DNA of 64,000 nucleotides from Callipepla californica brunnescens (taxonomy: Eukaryota; Chordata; Aves; Galliformes; Odontophoridae), in assembly GCA_023055505.1 (NCBI GenBank), contig JALIRH010000004.1, forward strand, positions 9,481,368-9,545,367, given 5' to 3'. Under the pieces are notes generated by a model. That model was given only the letters and a program-made list of their open reading frames with translations, searched no databases and was not told where the DNA came from. The translations under genes and the position numbers were made by a program. This document shows positions 60,601 through 64,000 of the stretch, piece by piece (position 1 is the first letter of the stretch; every line of letters begins with the position of its first letter).

Positions 60601-62240
60601 CAACAATTTAGTCTAAAGTCTTGAACAGAGTCCCTACCAGGCCACGCCACAGATTACCCGAGTTTTCAGAAAAATGGCAGTCTCCAGTCTCAGCAGATGA
60701 GGTTGCCACTAGCTTCAAAGTTCAGTTCACAGCTGCTTATTTTTCATCTCATACAAACACATTTCTTGGAGCTGAGCTGTATCTCTGTCAGTGGTGTTGA
60801 TAGGAAAGCTGCTCCAAAAGTAATGCTTCCTATTTTATTACATTGGCCCATGATGTCATAGGCAGATGGTGGAGGGACAGCAGTAGGGGTTGAACCTTCC
60901 CACCAGTATTCCCATGTTACATTTTATTGCCATGTATCAGATGGCAGCAGAGGGGCATTCTGACAAAATGACATCTGACATGGGAAGTGCACATTAAGTA
61001 AAGGTGTGGCATCTGGCTCTTGTTCATCACTGGTGGAAAAGCATAGCTCATGGCGGTGACTATCCTGAAAAAGTGTTCTGTAGCTGAGAATTTGCTCTGT
61101 CGAATAGTGCTACCATAATCTTCATAGCTTTTGTCATTTCCATGGAAATAAACAGGAGGCGTTACTTTTGGAGCAACCTAATACTTAAAGTGCATGTAAG
61201 ACGTCACTTAAGAAATTATTTTTCATACCATTGATGCATAAAGTAAATGTGAATCAAAGAAAGCTACACAGAGAATTAAATAATTCTTGCTACATTGTGC
61301 TTTTGGCATCTCTTCTGGGCCTATCTGAATAGCAAGTAAAATGAGCAAATTTCTTTGCATCCCTGCACATTTAGGAATATCAACACAGCAGTTTCTTTCA
61401 AGATCAAATCAGAATCAGCCATTGGTATATTCAGAGAACTCTAAAATATTATAAGATGTTCATATGTAAGGAACAGCATCTTGAAGTCAGAATCATGAGA
61501 CAAAAGCTCAAGTGACAAAAGGTTCTTACAGAAACAGCTTCTTAAACAGATTGGCTATAGGTGTTCACAGCAATGAAGTAGAATAGTTAGCACTTTTGTA
61601 CACAATAATGAAAGGAAATCAGATATTTTCACTCCTTCTTGGAAGTGTAATTGCTAGAATTACTAAGACAGCAGTAGCAGTCAGATCAATTGTTTGTTTA
61701 TCGAGTGATTAGGAAAAGTATAAGATATCCAAAGCCAAACCAGGAGGTAACAGTGCAAGAGAGCACAACCATGTGATTCTTCCTAATGAAGGAATTCACA
61801 CTGGTCAACCAAGCCTAGCAGGCATTATATAAAAAATGTATGCAAAATGTTTTAAAAAGGGCAGCCCTTTTTTAAGATGCATATTACATGCAGAGAGTCT
61901 GCTTTCTTAAGATCGGTCATTTAGGACATTAAGCAGTTGATACACGAACCAGTGTTGGAAAAAAAATAATGAGACAAGAATAAATGACTTAAAAATGACT
62001 TGAACTACTTAAATTAAAGATGAGAAGGTAAAATGCTAAACAGTATCTGGCATGCCTACAGTTCTTACATGAGTATGTTACATCTTTTCATTTAACAAAT
62101 GTACTTGTCACCTAAGGAGATCAATATGCAAACCAAGAATCTTAGAATTTTTTCTTACCTATCTGAACTGGTTCTTTCCCTTTGCAAAAACTCCAAATGA
62201 TGCAGAAGATCCAAAATGACCTCCCCTTTTTTATTTCCAT
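21494..62240 (-). CDS. MUC5B: Ovomucin alpha subunit / mucin-5B, complete gene of 47 coding exons
   Basis: This is the full coding span including introns; the exons are listed separately. The joined exons give 2108 codons with no frameshift or internal stop. Domain order by residue: signal peptide 1 to about 20; VWD1 from about 35; C8 about 235-300; TIL about 302-356; VWD2 from about 395; C8 about 580-655; TIL about 665-723; TIL' about 763-826; VWD3 from about 860; C8 about 1045-1120; TIL about 1124-1190; linker 1206-1428; VWD4 from 1429; C8 about 1635-1700; TIL about 1700-1765; VWC-like modules about 1772-2000; CTCK about 2010-2108. In birds the product is secreted by the oviduct magnum and joins with the beta subunit (MUC6) to gel egg white. 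D domains and the knot drive disulfide multimerisation in this family. Otogelins and VWF are alternatives; the order of modules and the ending ([10 protein letters not shown]) fit MUC5B best. Introns run from about 150 nt to 3.0 kb (44753-47768). Confidence 0.95.
22185..22308 (-). CDS. MUC5B: MUC5B exon 46: start of C-terminal cystine knot
   Basis: Residues 2010-2050: [20 protein letters not shown] and [11 protein letters not shown] chose the GTAAGT donor because it restores frame to exon 47. Confidence 0.93.
22922..22961 (-). CDS. MUC5B: MUC5B exon 45: 40-nt microexon
   Basis: Residues 1997-2009: [13 protein letters not shown]. Ends in a split Cys codon before GTGAGT. Confidence 0.9.
22962..23801 (-). 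other. MUC5B intron 44, no other feature
   Basis: Plain intronic sequence. No repeat recognised. Confidence 0.6.
23802..23930 (-). CDS. MUC5B: MUC5B exon 44: VWC-like module
   Basis: Residues 1954-1996: [20 protein letters not shown] and [14 protein letters not shown]. Confidence 0.94.
23931..25121 (-). other. MUC5B intron 43, no other feature
   Basis: AT-rich intron of about 1.2 kb. Nothing recognisable in it. Confidence 0.6.
25122..25217 (-). CDS. MUC5B: MUC5B exon 43: VWC-like module, second half
   Basis: Residues 1922-1953: [20 protein letters not shown] and FPFGSVTIE. Acceptor CCACAG. Confidence 0.94.
25218..26106 (-). other. MUC5B intron 42, no other feature
   Basis: About 0.9 kb of unique sequence with no mobile element recognised. 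Confidence 0.6.
26107..26229 (-). CDS. MUC5B: MUC5B exon 42: VWC-like module
   Basis: Residues 1881-1921: [20 protein letters not shown] and [14 protein letters not shown]. Confidence 0.94.
26810..26850 (-). CDS. MUC5B: MUC5B exon 41: 41-nt microexon
   Basis: Residues 1867-1880: [13 protein letters not shown]. Acceptor CTTACAG, donor GTAGGT. Confidence 0.9.
27426..27640 (-). mobile_element. CR1 LINE 3' fragment in MUC5B intron 40
   Basis: Antisense CR1 on the plus strand, hence sense with the gene: AGAATCCTAGAATGGCTTGG, GGTTCCAGCCCCC and GGCAGCCTGTGCCTGAGCC. Its 5' edge lies about 20 bases from the exon 40 donor. Confidence 0.88.
27665..27769 (-). CDS. MUC5B: MUC5B exon 40: cysteine-rich VWC-like module
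   Basis: Residues 1832-1866: [20 protein letters not shown] and [12 protein letters not shown]1 copy ends about 20 bases past the donor. Confidence 0.93.
28498..28675 (-). CDS. MUC5B: MUC5B exon 39: VWC-like module
   Basis: Residues 1773-1831: [33 protein letters not shown] and [10 protein letters not shown]. The CxxCxC and CC spacing is that of VWC repeats. Confidence 0.95.
29029..29060 (-). CDS. MUC5B: MUC5B exon 38: 32-nt microexon
   Basis: Residues 1762-1772: [10 protein letters not shown] after the split Gly. The smallest coding exon. Acceptor TGATAG, donor GTAAGG. Confidence 0.88.
29418..29539 (-). CDS. MUC5B: MUC5B exon 37: TIL domain 4, second part
   Basis: Residues 1721-1761: [39 protein letters not shown]. 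Coding strand has a run of eight C (29515-29522) coding part of DTPPS. Confidence 0.93.
29687..29756 (-). CDS. MUC5B: MUC5B exon 36: TIL domain 4, first part
   Basis: Residues 1698-1720: [21 protein letters not shown] 70-nt exon found from frame and splice sites. Confidence 0.92.
30247..30425 (-). CDS. MUC5B: MUC5B exon 35: C8 domain 4
   Basis: Residues 1638-1697: [37 protein letters not shown]. Higher GC than its neighbours. Confidence 0.95.
30570..30755 (+). mobile_element. CR1 LINE 3' fragment in MUC5B intron 34
   Basis: GGCACTGGCACAGGCTGCCC, GGTTGGACTAGATGATTTTA and ATGATTCTATGG, a well-preserved CR1 end, antisense to the gene. Confidence 0.9.
31275..31467 (-). CDS. MUC5B: MUC5B exon 34: end of VWD4 and linker
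   Basis: Residues 1574-1637: [34 protein letters not shown] and [12 protein letters not shown]. Acceptor ends ACCAG. Confidence 0.93.
31628..31811 (-). CDS. MUC5B: MUC5B exon 33: VWD4
   Basis: Residues 1513-1573: [39 protein letters not shown] and then GLCG without a preceding Cys. Confidence 0.94.
32229..32479 (-). CDS. MUC5B: MUC5B exon 32: start of VWD4 (D4), no GDPH site
   Basis: Residues 1429-1512. [18 protein letters not shown] opens D4. Where MUC2 and MUC5AC carry the self-cleaving GDPH, this has GNEH (residues 1435-1438), so cleavage is not expected. Continues WIHIDNYYC. Confidence 0.95.
32761..32938 (-). CDS. MUC5B: MUC5B exon 31: VWC-like module before D4
   Basis: Residues 1370-1428: [35 protein letters not shown] and [11 protein letters not shown]. 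Confidence 0.94.
33276..33517 (-). CDS. MUC5B: MUC5B exon 30: cysteine module plus Pro/Thr/Ala linker before D4
   Basis: Residues 1289-1369. [16 protein letters not shown] resembles the human MUC5B segment before D4. Next comes the protein's longest PTS-like stretch, [20 protein letters not shown], and [10 protein letters not shown]. Confidence 0.94.
33518..34235 (-). other. MUC5B intron 29, no mucin repeats
   Basis: About 0.7 kb. I looked for Ser/Thr/Pro coding tandem repeats on the minus strand and saw none. Confidence 0.65.
34236..34328 (-). CDS. MUC5B: MUC5B exon 29: vestigial PTS-like linker
   Basis: Residues 1258-1288: [20 protein letters not shown], then [11 protein letters not shown]. 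It stands where the giant mucin-repeat exon would be, but is only 93 nt and has no repeats. Acceptor CTGCAG, donor GTGAGA. Confidence 0.9.
34329..35408 (-). other. MUC5B intron 28, where the PTS exon is absent
   Basis: About 1.1 kb, AT-rich and without tandem repeats or a long open minus-strand frame. Confidence 0.65.
35409..35564 (-). CDS. MUC5B: MUC5B exon 28: cysteine-rich end of the D3 assembly
   Basis: Residues 1206-1257: [19 protein letters not shown] and [19 protein letters not shown], then STPSAPAQ. In other gel-forming mucins the Ser/Thr/Pro region starts right after this module. Here it is almost absent. Confidence 0.94.
36298..36335 (-). CDS. MUC5B: MUC5B exon 27: 38-nt microexon
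   Basis: Residues 1193-1205, [13 protein letters not shown]. Acceptor CTTTCAG, donor GTAATATG. Needed to keep frame between exons 26 and 28. Confidence 0.88.
36548..36632 (-). CDS. MUC5B: MUC5B exon 26: TIL 3 continued
   Basis: Residues 1165-1192: [19 protein letters not shown] and VSLPDCTS. Too short to show as a long open frame; found from frame and acceptor. Confidence 0.92.
37068..37196 (-). CDS. MUC5B: MUC5B exon 25: TIL domain 3
   Basis: Residues 1122-1164: [18 protein letters not shown] and [15 protein letters not shown], close to the human MUC5AC/5B sequence here. This is one of the strongest reasons for the MUC5 call. Confidence 0.96.
37389..37545 (-). CDS. MUC5B: MUC5B exon 24: C8 domain 3
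   Basis: Residues 1070-1121: [18 protein letters not shown], the cysteine cluster [15 protein letters not shown], and [12 protein letters not shown]. Confidence 0.96.
38440..38676 (-). CDS. MUC5B: MUC5B exon 23: end of VWD3 with CGLCG, start of C8-3
   Basis: Residues 991-1069. CGLCG at residues 994-998 (38653-38667), then [25 protein letters not shown] and the C8 start [15 protein letters not shown]. Confidence 0.95.
39063..39242 (-). CDS. MUC5B: MUC5B exon 22: VWD3
   Basis: Residues 931-990. [33 protein letters not shown] and [10 protein letters not shown] are diagnostic of mucin VWD3. Confidence 0.95.
39995..40105 (-). CDS. MUC5B: MUC5B exon 21: VWD3
   Basis: Residues 894-930: [19 protein letters not shown] and [10 protein letters not shown]. 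The donor is GTTTGT, poorer than the others in this gene, but frame and homology fix it. Confidence 0.92.
40521..40650 (-). mobile_element. CR1 LINE 3' fragment in MUC5B intron 20
   Basis: CATAGAATCATTTGAG, GAAGGGACCCAAACGGCCAC and TGGTCCAACTCCCTTGCAG are the reverse of a CR1 3' end. Confidence 0.82.
40898..41172 (-). mobile_element. CR1 LINE 3' fragment in MUC5B intron 20 (second copy)
   Basis: ATAGAATCATAGAGTCG, GGAAGGGACCCTTAAAGGCC and CCAGGGATGGGACATCCACC. Same orientation as the copy about 250 bases away; it ends about 70 bases from exon 20. Confidence 0.9.
41240..41378 (-). CDS. MUC5B: MUC5B exon 20: start of VWD3 (D3)
   Basis: Residues 847-893. [20 protein letters not shown] is the third VWD signature, followed by [13 protein letters not shown]. 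Confidence 0.95.
42528..42679 (-). CDS. MUC5B: MUC5B exon 19: TIL' (D'), second half
   Basis: Residues 797-846: [34 protein letters not shown] and [10 protein letters not shown]. Very like MUC2 and MUC5 D' domains. Confidence 0.95.
42981..43081 (-). CDS. MUC5B: MUC5B exon 18: TIL' (D'), first half
   Basis: Residues 763-796: [17 protein letters not shown] and [13 protein letters not shown]. Start of the D' module. Confidence 0.93.
43488..43540 (-). CDS. MUC5B: MUC5B exon 17: short VWC-like piece
   Basis: Residues 745-762: [18 protein letters not shown]. Only 53 nt; placed by splice sites and frame. Confidence 0.92.
44500..44752 (-). CDS. MUC5B: MUC5B exon 16: TIL domain 2
   Basis: Residues 661-744. 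[18 protein letters not shown], then [18 protein letters not shown] and the turn [13 protein letters not shown]. The longest coding exon, at 253 nt. Confidence 0.95.
44753..47768 (-). other. MUC5B intron 15, largest intron
   Basis: About 3.0 kb with a poly-A stretch at 46568-46586 and no exon or clear mobile element. Confidence 0.6.
47769..47895 (-). CDS. MUC5B: MUC5B exon 15: C8 domain 2, second half
   Basis: Residues 619-660. Begins [17 protein letters not shown] and ends WRQGIC. Isolated by introns of 0.8 kb and 3.0 kb. Acceptor CCTAG, donor GTATGC. Confidence 0.92.
48676..48770 (-). CDS. MUC5B: MUC5B exon 14: C8 domain 2, first half
   Basis: Residues 587-618: [18 protein letters not shown] and [12 protein letters not shown], the C8 core. 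Confidence 0.94.
49599..49763 (-). CDS. MUC5B: MUC5B exon 13: end of VWD2
   Basis: Residues 532-586. Starts at [14 protein letters not shown]. The residue before this GLCG is Ser, so D2 lacks the full CGLCG motif. Then [12 protein letters not shown] and a linker to the second C8. Confidence 0.94.
50429..50566 (-). CDS. MUC5B: MUC5B exon 12: VWD2
   Basis: Residues 486-531. [15 protein letters not shown] and [17 protein letters not shown] match the end of mucin VWD2. Confidence 0.94.
50812..50881 (-). CDS. MUC5B: MUC5B exon 11: VWD2
   Basis: Residues 463-485: [21 protein letters not shown] short exon, in frame, with acceptor CTACAG. Confidence 0.93.
51551..51652 (-). CDS. MUC5B: MUC5B exon 10: VWD2
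   Basis: Residues 429-462, exactly in phase at both ends. Contains [18 protein letters not shown], typical of mucin VWD2. Donor GTAAGT. Confidence 0.93.
52215..52353 (-). CDS. MUC5B: MUC5B exon 9: start of VWD2 (D2)
   Basis: Residues 382-428. [15 protein letters not shown] leads into the second VWD signature [19 protein letters not shown]. Confidence 0.95.
53357..53474 (-). CDS. MUC5B: MUC5B exon 8: end of TIL 1 and VWC-like turn
   Basis: Residues 343-381. Reads [19 protein letters not shown], then a short cysteine-rich turn before D2. Confidence 0.93.
54060..54165 (+). mobile_element. CR1 LINE 3' fragment in MUC5B intron 7
   Basis: GACCCAGCTGGACACTTTCC, GGTCCCTTCTAACCCTTACA and GTTCTGTGATTCTGTG. 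The tail matches the copy at 4795-4905. Confidence 0.85.
54319..54444 (-). CDS. MUC5B: MUC5B exon 7: TIL domain 1
   Basis: Residues 301-342. Trypsin-inhibitor-like cysteine-rich module: [18 protein letters not shown] and then DGCFCPPG. Confidence 0.94.
55205..55430 (-). CDS. MUC5B: MUC5B exon 6: C8 domain 1
   Basis: Residues 226-300. C8 domain with [17 protein letters not shown] and the run [11 protein letters not shown]. The exon starts with eight A (55423-55430, coding KKK) right after a very long pyrimidine tract. Donor GTAAGT. Confidence 0.94.
55431..55487. repeat. Long purine (plus) / pyrimidine (minus) tract at exon 6 acceptor
   Basis: About 55 bases almost all A/G on the plus strand. 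On the minus strand this is the polypyrimidine tract leading into exon 6. Confidence 0.8.
55809..55942 (-). CDS. MUC5B: MUC5B exon 5: end of VWD1 and linker to C8
   Basis: Residues 181-225. Begins [17 protein letters not shown], then an Asp/Arg/His-rich linker ending RCSKY. Acceptor TTTTGCAG, donor GTAAGT. Confidence 0.92.
55943..57139 (-). other. MUC5B intron 4, no other feature
   Basis: About 1.2 kb of unique sequence. Nothing recognised. Confidence 0.55.
57140..57227 (-). CDS. MUC5B: MUC5B exon 4: VWD1 with CGLCG motif
   Basis: Residues 152-180. Carries CGLCG at residues 163-167 (57180-57194), the vicinal-cysteine motif tied to multimerisation in VWF and mucins, followed by [10 protein letters not shown], the usual calcium-binding end of a VWD domain. 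Confidence 0.95.
57228..58437 (-). other. MUC5B intron 3, no other feature
   Basis: About 1.2 kb with a short G run near 57865. No exon or mobile element recognised. Confidence 0.55.
58438..58552 (-). CDS. MUC5B: MUC5B exon 3: VWD1
   Basis: Residues 113-151, including [16 protein letters not shown] and the LTLKWNW stretch typical of mucin VWD1. Donor GTATGA. Confidence 0.93.
58553..59880 (-). other. MUC5B intron 2, no other feature
   Basis: About 1.3 kb of AT-rich intron. Nothing recognised. Confidence 0.55.
59881..60136 (-). CDS. MUC5B: MUC5B exon 2: start of VWD1 (D1)
   Basis: Residues 28-112. Opens the first von Willebrand D domain with [18 protein letters not shown], the usual C-x-x-W-G-x-x-H-x-x-T-F-D signature. 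The preceding intron ends in TTAG and the donor is GTAAGTAAAG. Confidence 0.95.
60190..60211 (+). repeat. (TTG)n microsatellite in MUC5B intron 1
   Basis: Seven TTG/TGT units in a row, just upstream of exon 2. Confidence 0.85.
60803..61178. mobile_element. Mariner-like non-autonomous DNA transposon in MUC5B intron 1
   Basis: About 376 bp with near-matching inverted ends (GCTCCAAAAGTAATGCTTCC on the left, GCTCCAAAAGTAACGCCTCC from the right on the other strand) and TA at both flanks (60801-60802, 61179-61180). No transposase frame remains. The ends look like the bird Galluhop/Mariner1 family. Confidence 0.85.
62159..62240 (-). CDS. MUC5B: MUC5B exon 1: start codon and signal peptide
   Basis: Codons 1-27 plus one base. 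The peptide starts MEIKKGRSF and has a hydrophobic core [11 protein letters not shown], a classic signal peptide. The donor is GTAAG. The start is supported by the strong Kozak context, the TATA box upstream and agreement with remembered chicken ovomucin. Confidence 0.92.
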
Positions 62241-62248
62241 CTTGCCAT
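62231..62248 (-). promoter_or_regulatory. Five-codon upstream ORF overlapping the MUC5B start codon
   Basis: An ATG begins 8 nt before the main ATG in another frame (ATG GCA AGA TGG AAA TAA) and stops inside the signal-peptide codons. Its context is weak (T at -3). The main ATG has A at -3 and G at +4, a strong context, which is why I chose it. Confidence 0.5.
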
Positions 62249-62306
62249 GAAGTGGTAACTTGAAAATCCTTCCCGGGAAGTGTTTTTTTCTTGGCTTATA
62301 GGCAGA

Positions 62307-62314
62307 TTTTTATA
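62307..62314 (-). promoter_or_regulatory. TATA box of MUC5B
   Basis: The minus strand reads TATAAAAA here, 67 nt upstream of the start codon. That would place transcription start near 62280 with a 5' leader of about 40 nt. A CAAT core (62344-62347) and a lone AGAACA steroid-receptor-like half site (62333-62338) lie just upstream; neither is convincing alone. Confidence 0.6.
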
Positions 62315-62566
62315 GTCCAGGAATTTGGCGTGAGAACAAAACATTGATGGCAGGGTACTTGAAAGGTGGAGCTTCATTCATTTTTCTTTCAGTTGTCCAT
62401 GTTCAGCACCAAACAACCTTCTGTCTTTTGGAAAAAACAAGTATCCATTTCTCTCCTCTCTGTGGGGATGGAGAATTGTCCTTAACTCCTTTCTTTAAAA
62501 TGCTTGTTTTGACTTTCATTACAGTGCTGATTTTTCTTTAACTAATAGTTGTTTGGTTTTTTGTTG

Positions 62567-62582
62567 TTTTTTTTTTTTTTTT
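62567..62582 (+). repeat. Poly-T run upstream of the MUC5B promoter
   Basis: Sixteen T about 250 bases upstream of the TATA box, a simple repeat. Confidence 0.8.
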
Positions 62583-62799
62583 CTTTTACAGCACTGGGTT
62601 AGTAACAAGCAACCATTGCCACTTTTTACAGTTTTTTTCTGGTTTGCACATCAGCACAGTCCTCCAGCTCAAGGAAGTGTTTGTTGCTTCTGCTATCTTG
62701 ATGAATATATTTTGAAAGGTTACAACTAAAAATATTGTAAGGTCAGGCATTGCGTACACTCATAAAGAGTCATAACCATAAAACATCCGGAGGGTCATG

Positions 62800-62935
62800 T
62801 TATCTAAATCGAAATCTTCCCTCTTTTAGTTTGAAACAATTTCCTCCTGTCCTGTCACAGCAGACCTGTCCTCTTCTTTCTTATAGCCCCCCTTTAGGTA
62901 CTAGAAGGCCACTAACAGGTCTTCCTGGAGAAGGA
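62800..62935 (-). mobile_element. CR1 LINE fragment, reversed, upstream of MUC5B
   Basis: CTTCCCTCTTTTAGTTTGAA, CTCCTGTCCTGTCAC and TAGGTACTAGAAGGCC are antisense CR1 internal sequence. It abuts a sense copy. Confidence 0.8.
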
Positions 62936-63192
62936 AACATGACAAGAAGAAATTATTTCAAACTAACAGGGAATATTTATATCGGATATAAGGAGGAAGA
63001 TTTTTACAATGGCAGTAAGGCACTTGCACAAGTTGCCCAGAGAGGCAGTGGATGCCACATCCCTGGAGATACCAAAGGTCAGGCAGGATGGGGCTCTGAG
63101 CACCCGATCTAGTGCAGGTGTCCCTGTTCACTGCAAGGCAGTTGGAACAGACGGCCTTGAAGGGTCCCCTCCAACTCAAATGATTCTATGAT
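62936..63192 (+). mobile_element. CR1 LINE 3' fragment upstream of MUC5B
   Basis: ATATAAGGAGGAAGATTTTT, CACAAGTTGCCCAGAGAGG, GGGTCCCCTCCAACTC and ATGATTCTATGATC. Complete CR1 3' end, head-to-head with the previous copy. Confidence 0.9.
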
Positions 63193-64000
63193 CTAATCTA
63201 TGTTCTACTGTAGAATAGTTATTAAATATCCTGTCATAGATGTTTGATGCCAGGAACTTCTGTGACTCCTGTGGACATTTACTTGATGTGTTGACACAAG
63301 CTGTCCTTCATCTGACACATGCTTAGGTGGAACCACCTCTGACGGACAGAAAGCCTCTCACCCAGACAAAAAAAAATCCGGCAAACAAGCAAATAAGACG
63401 TTCTCACATGTTCAACTGCTCCATGCTCCTTTGGGAATGCAATAGTGCCAAAATGACACCCAAAAGGAAGTGAGCAGGAATGTGGCTTGAAGTGGACTTA
63501 GGTTTCAGCCTTTTTGCAAGTCCTCATGCCAGAGCAGCCCACAGACTTTTATCTTGTTGGCAGGCAGTAAGCCACCCTTAAGGACTGTGCCTAGCTCACC
63601 ACTTCACCAAGTCTTCTGGTATGAACAAAGTTAAATGTCTGAATACTACTCCCCAGTTCTTGCGGTCATTCCCCTCACACATTTCTGAGCCACTTACTCA
63701 GGTGCAAACATCTGCGGCTGCTGCTTCTATTAAGAAAGCCTTAAGAAAGTCCCGCACTAACAGGTGAGAGCATTGTGCAGTGCATGAAACATGAGTTCAC
63801 GTTACCCCTTTCCCACTGTCTGTGCCTCATTAATTCCATTGTCAGACGCACTCGAGGCAGGGCACTACTGGAAGGTAAAGTCTGTTCTTGAAGCCATGCC
63901 ATTTTGGCTGCTGTACAAACCGATAGACTTCACGGCACCAGAGATGGAAGTTATAGATTTCTGTTTCTTTTCCTTTTAATCGTCCTTCCCACTCTTCTCC
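63193..64000. other. Upstream flank, no gene seen
   Basis: Unique sequence with short chance frames. In mammals MUC5AC lies upstream of MUC5B; no part of it is visible here. Confidence 0.5.

Noticed and set aside
21494..62240. VWF, otogelin or MUC6 as the gene identity
   Set aside because: VWF has A domains between D3 and D4, and MUC6 lacks D4. Detailed residues of TIL3, D4 and the knot match MUC5B rather than otogelin.
1..64000. Prokaryotic systems, CRISPR arrays, tRNA or rRNA genes
   Set aside because: No spaced repeats, cloverleaf or rRNA sequence was seen, and all signals are vertebrate.

Overview
The window is bird genomic DNA, almost certainly from a galliform (chicken, turkey, quail or relative). 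It is dominated by one large gene on the minus strand, with small exons bounded by GT-AG introns. It is strewn with 3'-truncated CR1 LINEs carrying the avian ATTCTATG/ATTCTGTG tail, and it holds one short mariner-like element. There is no prokaryotic signal: no operons, ribosome binding sites or CRISPR.

The gene runs from a TATA box at about 62310 down to a stop codon at 21494 and an AATAAA signal at 21318-21323. I reconstructed 47 coding exons by hand. All have GT donors and AG acceptors, the reading phase is kept at every junction, and together they make 6327 nt: 2108 codons plus a stop. The protein has a signal peptide, then D1 (VWD-C8-TIL), D2, TIL', D3, a short linker, D4 (VWD-C8-TIL), VWC-like modules and a C-terminal cystine knot. 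I identify it as MUC5B, the alpha subunit of ovomucin, the gel-forming protein of thick egg white. Length and residues agree with the chicken protein as I remember it, apart from scattered substitutions, so the source may be a related galliform rather than chicken.

The striking feature is that this mucin lacks the mucin part. Between D3 and D4, where mammalian MUC5B has a giant exon of Ser/Thr/Pro repeats, there are only small exons (34236-34328 and 33276-33517) with short Pro/Thr/Ala/Ser stretches. The D4 start has G-N-E-H where MUC2 and MUC5AC carry the self-cleaving GDPH motif. The CGLCG motif is seen in D1 and D3 but not in D2 or D4.

Layout: 1-21290 is non-coding DNA downstream of the gene, with four CR1 copies, simple repeats and no exon I can recognise. 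21300-62285 is the MUC5B transcription unit. Its introns carry five or more CR1 copies, a mariner-like element in intron 1 and simple repeats. 62320-64000 is the upstream flank, holding a head-to-head inverted CR1 pair. I found no second protein-coding gene. The open frames outside the mucin exons look like chance frames or repeat sequence.
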